NCBI GenBank assembly: GCA_900550465.1
Contig: URSC01000018.1
Location: 1-43,497, forward strand
Direction: 5' to 3'
Length of the DNA stretch: 43,497 nucleotides
DNA from: an uncultured Alistipes sp.
Lineage (GTDB): Bacteria; Bacteroidota; Bacteroidia; Bacteroidales; UBA932
The translations under genes and the position numbers were made by a program. Below, piece after piece: positions 8,570-18,598 of the stretch. Below the pieces are notes generated by a model. That model saw only the letters and a list, made by a program, of their open reading frames with translations. It was not told the DNA's origin and did not search any database. Numbering within the stretch: position 1 is the first letter of the stretch; each line of letters begins with the position of its first letter.

Positions 8570-10048
8570 ATGAAAAATATACTCTCAGCAGCCGCCGTCC
8601 TCATCCTCGCAGGCACTCTCGTCCTGCCGCGGGAGGCAGCAGCGCAGTACCGCCGGAGCGGGATCTCGTTCCCCCAGCCCTACGCCCAGGCATACGATAT
8701 AGAGGTACTCCGGGACACCGCCCTCGAAAGGCGCGTCCTCGAATATGCCGCAGCCCGCTCCTATGAGCAGCCCGAGGTCTGGACTCTCCACGACTGCATG
8801 CAGTACGCCGTGGCCCATTCGCCCGAGATGCGCCTGCAGCAGGCGACCAACGATGACCGCCGCATAGACCGCAGGGAAGCCGCTTTCGGATTCCTCCCCA
8901 CGATATCAGCGGGAACTTCAGGAACTGCCAATTTCGGACGTATGATTGACCCGGAAACCAACATGTACACCAACACGACCACATTCAGCAACTCCTACAG
9001 CCTCTCGGCCGACCTGGACCTCTTCAACGGCTTCTCCGCCGTCAACAGTTTCCGCATAGCCAAGACCGCCGTCCTGCTCGGAGTCGAGGAAGAGCAGATC
9101 AAGAAGGACGAAATCTGCCTCTCTGTCATCCAGGCCTACTACAACGTGCTCTACTACCGCGGTATGGTGGACCTGGCCCGGGAGCAGCTCGAGGAGAGCC
9201 GCAAGACCCTGGAGCAGGCGAAGACACAGGCCGAACTGGGCCTGAAGAGCTACGCTGACGTACTCCAGATCGAATCCGACGTGGCCGCCAAGGACTTCAA
9301 CCTCACCCAGCAGGAAAACACCCTCGAGCAGGGCATCCTGACCCTGAAGACCGCGATGTACTACCCCTTCGAGGAGGAGCTGCCGCTGGCCGAGGTAGAG
9401 CCTTCCGTGCTCTTCAGCGCATTCTCGCATGAGGGCAATGCCGACAGCATCGCCGCAGCCGCCCGGAACTATCTCCCCGCATTCAAGGCCGAGGATCTGA
9501 AAGTCCGCAGCGCCGAGTTCGACCTGAAGACCGCCAAGTGGAGCCTGGTGCCCTACATCTATGCCCAGGGCGGCTACAACACAGGTTATGTATTCGACCG
9601 CTCCTACGCCGTCAACGACCCCTTCTGGACACAGATGAACGAGAAACAGGGACAGTACGTAGGCATCGGCATCAGCATCCCGATATTCAACGGCCTGTAC
9701 AAATACAACCAGATCGCCCGCAAGCGCAACGCCCTCGCCACCGCCGAGGCCAACCGTGACATCAAATACCAGCAGGTCGAGGGCGAGATCCGTCGCGCCG
9801 TCCAGGACATGAGGGGAGCCGCCAAGCAGTTCATCTCGGCCGACAAGAAGGTAAACGCCCTCGTCCTCTCCCACGAGGCCAACTCCCGCAAGTACGAGGA
9901 GGGTCTGATGACCGTAATCGAGTTGCAGACCAGCTCCAACAGCCTTCTGGAGGCCCGCGCCGAGAGGCTCAACCAGGGCCTGCAGTACCTCCTGAAAGAA
10001 AGGGTGGTGATGTACTACAAGGGCATAACCTATCTGGACCAGGAATAA
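8570..10048 (+). CDS. TolC-family outer membrane efflux protein
   Basis: A 492-residue outer-membrane channel subunit with a cleavable signal peptide (MKNILSAAAVLILAGTLVLPREAAAQ). It has the two coiled-coil OEP repeats of the family: WTLHDCMQYAVAHSPEMRLQQ at the start of the first, a long amphipathic helical stretch (EEQIKKDEICLSVIQAYYNVLYYRGMVDLAREQLEESRKTLEQAKTQ in pieces), GISIPIFNG marking the second repeat, and TVIELQTSSNSLLEAR near the end. ATG 8570 is chosen because the upstream extension is basic, lacks a signal peptide and would begin inside the sigma-54-like promoter. It is the first gene of the export operon, 43 bp ahead of the membrane-fusion gene. Confidence 0.92.
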   Translation: MKNILSAAAVLILAGTLVLPREAAAQYRRSGISFPQPYAQAYDIEVLRDTALERRVLEYAAARSYEQPEVWTLHDCMQYAVAHSPEMRLQQATNDDRRIDRREAAFGFLPTISAGTSGTANFGRMIDPETNMYTNTTTFSNSYSLSADLDLFNGFSAVNSFRIAKTAVLLGVEEEQIKKDEICLSVIQAYYNVLYYRGMVDLAREQLEESRKTLEQAKTQAELGLKSYADVLQIESDVAAKDFNLTQQENTLEQGILTLKTAMYYPFEEELPLAEVEPSVLFSAFSHEGNADSIAAAARNYLPAFKAEDLKVRSAEFDLKTAKWSLVPYIYAQGGYNTGYVFDRSYAVNDPFWTQMNEKQGQYVGIGISIPIFNGLYKYNQIARKRNALATAEANRDIKYQQVEGEIRRAVQDMRGAAKQFISADKKVNALVLSHEANSRKYEEGLMTVIELQTSSNSLLEARAERLNQGLQYLLKERVVMYYKGITYLDQE

Positions 10049-10091
10049 TACCACAGCTCACTGACTTCAAAAACGACAAAAACATACGACC

Positions 10092-11360
10092 ATGGATAGA
10101 GTAATTGAACAGAAAAAAGGTATCCGCGCGGTATTCCGCAAGAAGAACATCCCGTACTTCCTCGCAGGAATATTCGTAATATTCGTCCTCTGGCTGCTGC
10201 TCAGGGACAAGTCCTCCACCCTCAAGGTGGACGCCAACACCATCACTGTCGGCGATGTCCGCCAGGGTGAGTTCGACGACTACGTAAGAGTTTCCGGACA
10301 GGTACAGCCGATCACAGTCGTGCAGGTATCCCTGCTGGAGAGCGGTGTAGTCGAGGAGAAACTCATCGAGGAAGGAGCAATGGTCAAGAAAGGCGACGTC
10401 CTCGTCCGCCTGTCCAACAACAACCTCAGCCTCCAGATTCTCCAGAGCGAGGCCGACCTCGCCGAGCAGGAGAACTTCCTGAGGAACACCACCGTGACCA
10501 TGGAGCAGGAAAAGCTCGACCTCGAGAAGCAGCGCGTCGAGTACACCATCGACACCGAGCGCAAGCGCCGCAAATACGAGCAGTACAGGCGCCTCGACGA
10601 GGAGAAGCTGGTAGCCCACGAGGAGTATCTCCAGGCCAAGGAGGACTACGAGCTCGCTGTCAAGAGCCTCGAGCTGGTGCTCGCCCGCCAGAAGCAGGAC
10701 TCCATCTACCGCTCGATACAGATCGGCAACCTCGAGGAGAGCCTCGAGAGCATGCGCCGCAGCATCCAGCTGGTCCGTGAGAGAGTCGAGAACCTCAACG
10801 TCAAGTCCCCCATCGACGGACAGCTCGGCTCCCTCGACGTAATCCTCGGCCAGTCCATCTCCGAGGGCACCAAGATCGGCCAGGTCAACGACCTGTCGGA
10901 CTACAAGATCGAGGCCCGTATCGACGAGCACTACATCGACCGCGTGCAGTCGGGTCTGAGCGCCACCTTTGAGCGCCAGGGCGCCAACTTCAATACCGTA
11001 GTGGAGAAGGTCTACCCCGAAGTGACCGAGGGCCAGTTCAAGGCTGACTTCTACTTCCAGGGCGAGCGTCCCGACAACATCCGCATCGGCCAGACCTACT
11101 ACCTCAACCTCCAGCTCGGCCAGCCCACCCAGTCGGTCTACATCCCCCGCGGAGTATTCTACCAGTCCACCGGCGGCACCTGGATCTACGTGCTCTCCGA
11201 GGACGGCACCCGCGCCTATCGCCGCGACATCCGCATCGGCCGCCAGAACCCCCAGTACTACGAAGTGCTTGAAGGTCTGCAGCCCGGCGAGCGCGTCATC
11301 ATCTCCAACTACGAGAACTACGGCAAGAGCGACGTGCTCATCCTCCAGAACAAGAAATAA
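10092..11360 (+). CDS. HlyD/RND-type periplasmic adaptor (membrane fusion) protein
   Basis: A 422-residue adaptor linking the inner-membrane ABC permeases to the TolC-like channel. A single anchor helix lies at residues 22-40 (YFLAGIFVIFVLWLLL). A lipoyl/barrel-sandwich half follows (VRVSGQVQPITVVQVSLLESGVV), then a long alpha-hairpin rich in Glu, Lys and Arg (about 110-240), the return lipoyl half (NLNVKSPIDGQLGSLDVILGQ), a beta-barrel domain and a membrane-proximal domain (VYIPRGVFYQSTGGTWIYVL). This is the MacA-like layout. It lies between the TolC and permease genes on the same strand. Confidence 0.92.
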   Translation: MDRVIEQKKGIRAVFRKKNIPYFLAGIFVIFVLWLLLRDKSSTLKVDANTITVGDVRQGEFDDYVRVSGQVQPITVVQVSLLESGVVEEKLIEEGAMVKKGDVLVRLSNNNLSLQILQSEADLAEQENFLRNTTVTMEQEKLDLEKQRVEYTIDTERKRRKYEQYRRLDEEKLVAHEEYLQAKEDYELAVKSLELVLARQKQDSIYRSIQIGNLEESLESMRRSIQLVRERVENLNVKSPIDGQLGSLDVILGQSISEGTKIGQVNDLSDYKIEARIDEHYIDRVQSGLSATFERQGANFNTVVEKVYPEVTEGQFKADFYFQGERPDNIRIGQTYYLNLQLGQPTQSVYIPRGVFYQSTGGTWIYVLSEDGTRAYRRDIRIGRQNPQYYEVLEGLQPGERVIISNYENYGKSDVLILQNKK

Positions 11361-11381
11361 GCTCATTAAAACCCATTGATT

Positions 11382-13766
11382 GTGAAAAAACTCAACATCG
11401 GTATCTTCAAGGTCCTCTCCCTCGCGGTGGGACTCGCGGTCGGGCTGGTGCTCATAGCCAAGATCTCATTTGAGAACAGCTATGACAAGTTCTATCCCGC
11501 CTACGACGACATCTACTGCGTACAGTACGAGTACGGCTATACCGACGGCAAACAGAGCCTCGACTACTACACCCCCGGAGCCATATCCTACTATCTCCAG
11601 CAGGAACTTCCTCAGGTGGTATACGGCACCAAGGCCTCCTACACATCATCAATGGGCAATATCTACACTGAGGACAACCGCAAGCTGGCCGCCGAGAACG
11701 GCATCCTGGCTGTCGACACCAACTATTTCAAGGTATTCCCCCGTCCCGTCCTCGCCGGTCCAGACCCCTCCTTGGTTCTGGGAGAATGGAACGGAGCCCT
11801 CATCTCCCGGTCCATGGCCGAGAAATTCGGAGGCATAGACCAGGCCATGGGACAGATCTTCTTCATCGAGGAGTACCCCGGCATAGGCATCCAGATAGGC
11901 GGAGTGTTCGAGGACATCCCCGAGAATGCCTCCCTGCGCTTCGATGCCGCCATATCCATCTCAGCGGTTGACTATATCTACAGCCAGTGGGGCCTCACCG
12001 GTGACAACCCCGACCATGCTGACGCTCCCTCCACCATGAACTGGACCGGCAACAGCATGTACATGAGCCGCGTACAGCTCTACCCCGGCACCGACCCCGC
12101 CTCCCTGCAGACAGCCATGAACCGCATCCGGGAGAAATACATCCCCGAAGAGCTGTTCAACCGCCTCGGATACAGCATTGACTTCGTCCTGAAGCCCCTG
12201 TCCTCCGAGCATGCGGCCTCGGCCGAAACCCGCAGGACCAACCTGATACTCGGGATTGTCGCCTTCGCCCTCATCCTTGCTGCGACGATGAACTACATCA
12301 TGATCGTCATCTCCTCCCTCGTAGCCAGGGCAAGGGGCATAGCGGTACGCCGCTGCTACGGAGCCGGAAACGGCAACATCATGGCATTGGTCTTCAAGGA
12401 GACCCTCATCAACCTCGCCGTCTCCCTCGTGCTGGCCTTCCTGCTCATCCTCGCCTTCCGCGGAACGATAGAGTCGATACTGACCACCTCCCTCGGAGCC
12501 CTGTTCTCCCCCCGGAGCCTGTGGGTGCTGCTGCTGACTGTGGCCGTCGTGCTGATTGTCGCCGCATGGATACCCGGAAAGGCCTTCCAGAGCATTCCCA
12601 TTGCCGTGGCATTCCGCAACTATGCCGACCATAAGAAGCTGTGGAAACAGGTGCTGCTCTTCCTGCAGCTGACCCTCGCCTCGCTGCTTATTACCCTGCT
12701 GAGCCTCGTGGCCCTGCAGTACACCCGCTGGGTAAACGCCGATCCCGGATACGACTATGACCAGCTCGTGGGATGCTACCTGAGCGGAGTGCCGTCCGAC
12801 ACCCGATACGCCCTGATGCAGGCCGTAGAGAGCGTGCCCGGCGTGGAGGCCGTCGGAACAGTGGAAGACCCGATAGTCACGGGCGGAGCCAGCGGCAACA
12901 ACGTCTACATCCCCGGCGAGAACGAGCCCTGCCTCCACATAGCCGACCTCTACGAGGCCAACGGCAACTGGAGCGAGCTCTTCGGCATCGACATCATCGA
13001 GGGACGCAAGGCGGCCTCTCCCATGGAAGTAATGGTTGACCCGCGTTTCGCCGAACAGATATGCGAAGTAAGGGGGTGGAAAGACGGAGTGATAGGCAAG
13101 AGCATTGTGGTGAGCGACCATGACGGCAGCGCCAATAATCCGTACACCATCGTAGGCGTATTCGACCATATCAGTATCAGTCCGGCCATCTACGAGGACA
13201 ACCGGCCCGTCACCCTCTTCTACACCGACGCGCCCATGACATTCCTGGTCATCCGGGTATCGGAGCTCAATCCGGAGGTGACCGGGGCCATCCAGGCCGC
13301 CCTCGACTCGGTGGAGCCCGAGAGGTTCGAGCTGCTGACCTACTCTTCTGTGGTCAATGACATATACACTCCTGTCCGCACCGTCCGCGAATCGGTTCTC
13401 GCCGCAGGCCTGGTGACAGCCGTGATAGCCCTGTTAGGTCTGGTCGGATACACCGCAGACGAGACGGGACGCCGCCGCAAGGAAGTGGCTCTTAGGAAAA
13501 TCAACGGTGCCCGCCCCGCGGAGATCATCGGTATCTTCATCAGCGGTATCGGCAGATTCTCAGTAGCGGCAGTAATCATTGGCTGCGTCCTATCGTGGTT
13601 CATATTCGACATGCTGCTCAAGTCGTTCGAACTCAAGGTACAGCCGCCGCTGTGGCTCTTCTTCGTCACCGCCGCCGGCCTGCTGGCCGTACTGGCGGCA
13701 GTAGTCGCAGCCAGATGCCTGGCCATCGCAAGGACCAATCCTGCGGATTCACTCAGAACTGAATAA
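11382..13766 (+). CDS. MacB/FtsX-type ABC transporter permease, copy 1
   Basis: A 794-residue permease with a first helix at residues 9-27 (VLSLAVGLAVGLVLIAKI), a large periplasmic MacB_PCD domain, three helices near 300-400, a second periplasmic domain and three helices at the C-terminus (FtsX fold; TADETGRRRKEVALRKINGA precedes the last helices). I use GTG 11382, because the tandem paralogue starts at exactly the corresponding codon with ATG (KKLNIGIFKVLS in both). Such permeases in Bacteroidota export peptides or toxic compounds with an adaptor and TolC partner; the substrate is unknown. Confidence 0.88.
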   Translation: MKKLNIGIFKVLSLAVGLAVGLVLIAKISFENSYDKFYPAYDDIYCVQYEYGYTDGKQSLDYYTPGAISYYLQQELPQVVYGTKASYTSSMGNIYTEDNRKLAAENGILAVDTNYFKVFPRPVLAGPDPSLVLGEWNGALISRSMAEKFGGIDQAMGQIFFIEEYPGIGIQIGGVFEDIPENASLRFDAAISISAVDYIYSQWGLTGDNPDHADAPSTMNWTGNSMYMSRVQLYPGTDPASLQTAMNRIREKYIPEELFNRLGYSIDFVLKPLSSEHAASAETRRTNLILGIVAFALILAATMNYIMIVISSLVARARGIAVRRCYGAGNGNIMALVFKETLINLAVSLVLAFLLILAFRGTIESILTTSLGALFSPRSLWVLLLTVAVVLIVAAWIPGKAFQSIPIAVAFRNYADHKKLWKQVLLFLQLTLASLLITLLSLVALQYTRWVNADPGYDYDQLVGCYLSGVPSDTRYALMQAVESVPGVEAVGTVEDPIVTGGASGNNVYIPGENEPCLHIADLYEANGNWSELFGIDIIEGRKAASPMEVMVDPRFAEQICEVRGWKDGVIGKSIVVSDHDGSANNPYTIVGVFDHISISPAIYEDNRPVTLFYTDAPMTFLVIRVSELNPEVTGAIQAALDSVEPERFELLTYSSVVNDIYTPVRTVRESVLAAGLVTAVIALLGLVGYTADETGRRRKEVALRKINGARPAEIIGIFISGIGRFSVAAVIIGCVLSWFIFDMLLKSFELKVQPPLWLFFVTAAGLLAVLAAVVAARCLAIARTNPADSLRTE

Positions 13767-13796
13767 AGATTATATTTGAATTAAAAAACCATACAG

Positions 13797-16160
13797 ATGA
13801 AAAAACTCAACATAGGCATCTTCAAGGTACTCTCCCTCGCGGTAGGACTCGCAGTCGGACTGGTGCTCATAGCCAAGATCTCCTTCGAGAGCAGCTATGA
13901 CAAGTTCTATCCCGACTGGCAGGACATCTATTGCATCACTTCGGAATACACAAAGGCAAGCGAGGAAGGCACCTCGCAATACAGCCAGACCCCCGGAGCG
14001 GTAGCGTACTATTTCGGGCAGGAAATCCCTCAGATCATGTACGGCACGCGCGCCACCCCCATTGTCTACGATGATCAGAGCAATGTCTACACTCAGGACA
14101 AGCGCAAGCTGACAGTCCACAGCCAGGTAGTCCTCATCGACACCAACCACTTCAAGGTATTTCCCCGTCCCATACTCACCGGAGACCCCGTGAACGTGCT
14201 TTCCAACTGGAACCGGGCGATGATCTCCCGCTCCTTCGCCGAGATGCTGGGAGGTGTGGAGAAAGCCGTAGGACAGCTTATTTTCCTGGAGAGTTACCCG
14301 ACCATCCCGATAGAGGTCGGCGGTGTCTTCGAGGATATTCCCGAGAACTCCTCTTTCCGCTTCGACATCGGAGTATCCCTCGATGCGATGGACGAGATGA
14401 TGCGCATGATGGGATCCGACTTCCGCTCCACCATGAACTGGGTGGGCAATGACCGCTACATCAGCCGCGTGAAGCTCTATCCGGGCACAGATCCCGCCTC
14501 CCTCGAGGACGCCCTCACGGCTGTGGAGGACAAATACCTGCCCCTGGAGGACCTGAAATCCGCAGGCGTGGACATCCACTATACCCTGTCCCCGCTTACC
14601 GCCGAGCACTCCTCGTCCCCCAGCACCAAGAGGACCAACCTCATCCTCGGAGTGGTGGCCGCCGCACTGATTCTCGCATCGGTATTGAACTACATCATGA
14701 TTGTCATCTCCTCCCTGCTCGGCAGGGCCAAAGGACTGGCCGTGCGCCGCTGCTACGGAGCCGGCAACAGCAACATCATGGGCATTGTCTTCAAGGAGAC
14801 TCTCATCAACCTTGCTGTATCCCTCATATTGGCAGTACTGCTTATCATTGCCCTCCGCAACCCGATAGAGTACGTCCTGACCACCTCCCTCGGAGCATTG
14901 TTCTCCCCCCAGAGCCTGTGGGTGCTGGCTCTTACCGTTGCCGTCGTACTGCTCATTGCCGCCTGGATTCCCGGACGGGCCTTCCAGAGCATCCCCATCG
15001 CAGTGGCATTCCGCAACTATGTTGACAACAAGAAAATATGGAAGCGTACCCTGCTTTTCCTCCAGATAGTGCTCGCATCATTGCTCATATCACTGCTCAG
15101 CCTGATCGCCATGCAGTACAACCGGTGGATCAATGACGATCCCGGATTTGATTACGGGCAACTGGTAGGTTGCCCCATGTCAGGTGTCCCGTATTCTACA
15201 CGCAATGCCATACTGCAGAGCGTAAGCAGCGTTCCCGGAGTCGAGATTGCCGGCACGGCGGACGAGACCATGCTGTTCGGCTGCAGCGGGAACAATGTGT
15301 ACATGCCCGGAGAGAGCGAGGAGCTTTTCAATGTCGGCGACCTCTACTCGGCCAACGCCAACTGGAGCAGGCTCTTCGGCATCGACATCATCGAGGGCCG
15401 CAACTTCTCCACACCCAAGGAAGTAATGGTAGACGAGAACTTTGCCAAGCGTCTCAGCGAACTGCGCGGATGGACTGACGGAGTCATCGGCAAGCAGATA
15501 CTGATGTCGGAGCACAGCCAGAGCGGCGATGATGTATTCACCATTGTAGGCGTGTTCGAGGATGTCCGCGTCGGTACGGTAGTATACGAGGACACCCGGC
15601 CCAACATTCTGTTCTACACTGAGAATCCTTGCGAATATCTGATAATCAAGGTCTCATCCATGACTCCGGAGGTACTGTCCGGCATACAGAGCGCGCTGGA
15701 CGGCGTGGAGCCTGACCGCTACGAGCTCATGACATACACATCGGCCATCTACGATGCCTACCAGCCCGCCAGGACCATACGCGAATCTATTCTCGCGGCA
15801 GGTGTGGTGACGGTGCTGATAGCCCTGTTCGGTCTGATAGGATATACCGCTGACGAGACCGGACGCAGACGCAAGGAAGTGGCCCTGCGCAAGATCAACG
15901 GAGCACAATCAGGACAGATTATAGGTATCTTTATCCGCGATATCGGACGGCTGGCAGTCATAGCAGTGATAGTGGGATGCGTGGGATCATACTTCGTATT
16001 TGACCTGTTGCTGCAGTCATTCGAAGTGAAGGCGACGGCTCCTGTATGGCTGTTCATAGCCGTAGCCATAGCACTGCTGGCAGTACTTGCCGCCGTGGTC
16101 ATCGCCCGCTGCTACGATATAGCCAGGAGCAACCCGGCTGACTCCCTGCGGGCCGAATGA
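13797..16160 (+). CDS. MacB/FtsX-type ABC transporter permease, copy 2 (tandem paralogue)
   Basis: A 787-residue permease collinear with the preceding gene along its whole length. The first 35 residues are almost identical (KKLNIGIFKVLSLAVGLAVG), as are FFRIDIIEGR-type segments, RRCYGAGN, VFKETLINLAVS and the C-terminal ETGRRRKEVALRKINGA block, while the periplasmic domains differ. This marks an in-place gene duplication followed by divergence of the parts exposed to substrate or partners. The two copies may pair as a heterodimer around one ATPase. Separated by 30 bp from copy 1 and 36 bp from the third permease. Confidence 0.88.
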   Translation: MKKLNIGIFKVLSLAVGLAVGLVLIAKISFESSYDKFYPDWQDIYCITSEYTKASEEGTSQYSQTPGAVAYYFGQEIPQIMYGTRATPIVYDDQSNVYTQDKRKLTVHSQVVLIDTNHFKVFPRPILTGDPVNVLSNWNRAMISRSFAEMLGGVEKAVGQLIFLESYPTIPIEVGGVFEDIPENSSFRFDIGVSLDAMDEMMRMMGSDFRSTMNWVGNDRYISRVKLYPGTDPASLEDALTAVEDKYLPLEDLKSAGVDIHYTLSPLTAEHSSSPSTKRTNLILGVVAAALILASVLNYIMIVISSLLGRAKGLAVRRCYGAGNSNIMGIVFKETLINLAVSLILAVLLIIALRNPIEYVLTTSLGALFSPQSLWVLALTVAVVLLIAAWIPGRAFQSIPIAVAFRNYVDNKKIWKRTLLFLQIVLASLLISLLSLIAMQYNRWINDDPGFDYGQLVGCPMSGVPYSTRNAILQSVSSVPGVEIAGTADETMLFGCSGNNVYMPGESEELFNVGDLYSANANWSRLFGIDIIEGRNFSTPKEVMVDENFAKRLSELRGWTDGVIGKQILMSEHSQSGDDVFTIVGVFEDVRVGTVVYEDTRPNILFYTENPCEYLIIKVSSMTPEVLSGIQSALDGVEPDRYELMTYTSAIYDAYQPARTIRESILAAGVVTVLIALFGLIGYTADETGRRRKEVALRKINGAQSGQIIGIFIRDIGRLAVIAVIVGCVGSYFVFDLLLQSFEVKATAPVWLFIAVAIALLAVLAAVVIARCYDIARSNPADSLRAE

Positions 16161-16196
16161 CATTGATTTTCGGAATTTAAATTGCATGTTTAAAAT

Positions 16197-18560
16197 ATGA
16201 GACTCAAATTCAACAGACACAAAACCTTCTCCACCGTCCTCAACGTCATAGGACTGACCTTAGCTTTCTCGGTCTTCCTGATACTGACGGTACAGGTGGT
16301 GTATGACACCAGGTACGACCTGAACTATCCGGACACGGACAAGATAGTAAGGCTGGAATACTCCGACCCTACTTCGCCGGGCGTTTACGGAGTACAGCTG
16401 TCCAGACCTTTCATAGAAAATCTGAAGACTTTCTTCCCCCAGGCGGAGGCCGTATCCTGCTACTGGTACTACAAGAACGGCAACCGCAGTCCGTTCAAGG
16501 AGGCCAATACCGAGACACCGGGCATCATGCTGCGGTACACCCAGACCGACTTCGACCTGCTTCGGGTATTCCCGTTCGAGTTCATAGAGGGCGACACCTC
16601 CGGTTACCGGGCTCCCGGCACAGCGGTCATCTCCCAGAAAGCGGCGGCCAAGGTCTTTGGCAGCCAGTCTCCAGTGGGCAAGGACATCCAGTTCGACATC
16701 AAGAGCGGAGACGGCAGTTCCTGGCGCATCGTAGCAGTGTACAAGGACTTCCCGGACAACTCCAGCATGGACAACGACCTGCTGCTCAATTTAGGCGACT
16801 ACTCCATTACCAACTATTCGGAATGGAACTACCCCTGCTACATGAAGATGAACTCCTTCGAGGGCGTAGAGCCGCTGCTGGACTCGCTCGGGGCCGTGAT
16901 GTTCGGTGAGGATTCGGAATTTAAGGATCAGGTTGACTTCCGTCTGAGCCACCTGCATGACGCCTACTACGCCCGCGACGTGGAAGGAGACAACATGGCC
17001 AAGGGCAACCGCACCACCACCATGTCCCTGCTCACCGTCTCGATACTGGTGCTGCTGATAGCGATTATCAACTTCGTCAACTTCGCCATGGCCTCAGTGC
17101 CCTTCAGCATCAAGAGCATCAACACCCGCAGAGTCATCGGCTCGACTCGCGGACAGCAGATATGGGCACAGCTCTGGCGGGCCCTCGGGCTGGTGCTGCT
17201 GGCCTTTGCCCTGAGCGTGGGCATGATGTCCCTCGCGGCTACCTCCTCCATCGCCTCCAACATATCCGGCTCGCTCCGGGTTGCGGACAACCTCCCGATT
17301 ATCCTTATAGGCTTAGGCGTGGCTGTAGTCACCGCATTCATCGCCGGTATCTTCCCCGCCCGCTACAGCACATCCTTCAATCCGGCCATGGTCCTCAAAG
17401 GCTCCTTCTCCCTCTCGGCCAAGGGCCGCAAGATGCGCTCGGTCCTCGTGGGCTTCCAGTACGTCATATCCTTCATCCTGATACTCTGCTCGCTGTTCAT
17501 CACAGTGCAGATCAAGTACATGAAGAACTACGACATGGGCTTCGACCGGGAGCAGACAGTGGAGTTCTTCGTAAGCAACAAGATAGGAAACAGCCGCGAG
17601 ACCCTCAGGCAGATGCTCCTGGAGAATCCCAACATCACCGATGTCACATTTGCCGGCAACCAGGTAGTATCCCAGGGCAAGATGGGCTGGGGCCGCACTT
17701 ATCAGGGCCAGAGAGTCCAGATGGACTGCCTCCCCGTAGACCCCAACTTCATCTCGTTCTTCGGGATGGAAATAGCAGAAGGCCGCGACTTCTCCGAGTC
17801 GGACAACCTGAACCCCAACGGCACCTTCATTGTCAACCAGGCCTTCATGGCCAAATACCCCTTCCTCCGTCTCGGCCTGAAATTCACCGGGCATCAGGGT
17901 GATGACATGCCCGCCGAGATAGTCGGCATAGTCAAGGACTTCAACTTCCAGCCCCTGCAGTACAGCGTGGCCCCCATAGTACTCTACAACTTCGGTTCCG
18001 AACCATGGTGGCCCCTGACCGTCGGCTACGCCAAAGTCCTGCCCGGCAACGTCCAGGAGACCTTCAAGTTCATCCGGGAGAAATGCGCCGAGCTGGACCC
18101 CACATTCGATACCTCCTCCATGGGCCTGTACTTCATGGATGAGGGCATCGGAAGGCTCTACGAGAAAGAAGACAACCTCAACCGCCTGATCACCACCGCA
18201 GCATTGATTTCCCTGCTGATATCCGTCATCGGCATCCTCGGCCTCGTCTACTTCGAGACCCAGTTCCGCCGCAAGGAGATAGCCGTACGCAGGGTACACG
18301 GCGCATCGGTAGGCGAGATCCTCGCAATGCTCAACCGCTACTACCTCATCATCACCCTCGTATGCTTCGTAGTGGCCGTACCCGTCGCCATAGTCATCAT
18401 CCGCTCCTGGGTATCCACCTTCCCCTACCAGAGCCCCGTGCCGGTATGGATATTCCTCGCCGCACTGCTCATCATCGGCCTGATCACCATAGTGACAGTC
18501 ACCCTGCAGAGCCGCCGCGCCGCACTGCGCAACCCCATTGACTCCATTTCCAATGAATAA
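16197..18560 (+). CDS. MacB/FtsX-type ABC transporter permease, third and divergent copy
   Basis: A 787-residue permease of the same fold but clearly a different branch: it starts MRLKFNRHKTFSTVLNVIGLTLAFSV, keeps the VVYDTRYDLNYPDTDKIVRLEY segment after helix 1, and ends with FETQFRRKEIAVRRVHGASVGEILAMLNRYY before the last helices, the usual ABC2/FtsX signature. The central helices lie near residues 275-405. It is the last permease of the operon, 38 bp ahead of the ATPase gene. Three permease genes and one ATPase gene suggest either alternative homo/heterodimers or a larger complex. Confidence 0.87.
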   Translation: MRLKFNRHKTFSTVLNVIGLTLAFSVFLILTVQVVYDTRYDLNYPDTDKIVRLEYSDPTSPGVYGVQLSRPFIENLKTFFPQAEAVSCYWYYKNGNRSPFKEANTETPGIMLRYTQTDFDLLRVFPFEFIEGDTSGYRAPGTAVISQKAAAKVFGSQSPVGKDIQFDIKSGDGSSWRIVAVYKDFPDNSSMDNDLLLNLGDYSITNYSEWNYPCYMKMNSFEGVEPLLDSLGAVMFGEDSEFKDQVDFRLSHLHDAYYARDVEGDNMAKGNRTTTMSLLTVSILVLLIAIINFVNFAMASVPFSIKSINTRRVIGSTRGQQIWAQLWRALGLVLLAFALSVGMMSLAATSSIASNISGSLRVADNLPIILIGLGVAVVTAFIAGIFPARYSTSFNPAMVLKGSFSLSAKGRKMRSVLVGFQYVISFILILCSLFITVQIKYMKNYDMGFDREQTVEFFVSNKIGNSRETLRQMLLENPNITDVTFAGNQVVSQGKMGWGRTYQGQRVQMDCLPVDPNFISFFGMEIAEGRDFSESDNLNPNGTFIVNQAFMAKYPFLRLGLKFTGHQGDDMPAEIVGIVKDFNFQPLQYSVAPIVLYNFGSEPWWPLTVGYAKVLPGNVQETFKFIREKCAELDPTFDTSSMGLYFMDEGIGRLYEKEDNLNRLITTAALISLLISVIGILGLVYFETQFRRKEIAVRRVHGASVGEILAMLNRYYLIITLVCFVVAVPVAIVIIRSWVSTFPYQSPVPVWIFLAALLIIGLITIVTVTLQSRRAALRNPIDSISNE

Positions 18561-18598
18561 CATATTTACAAACTGACAATCAATTAATTTAAACCGTT

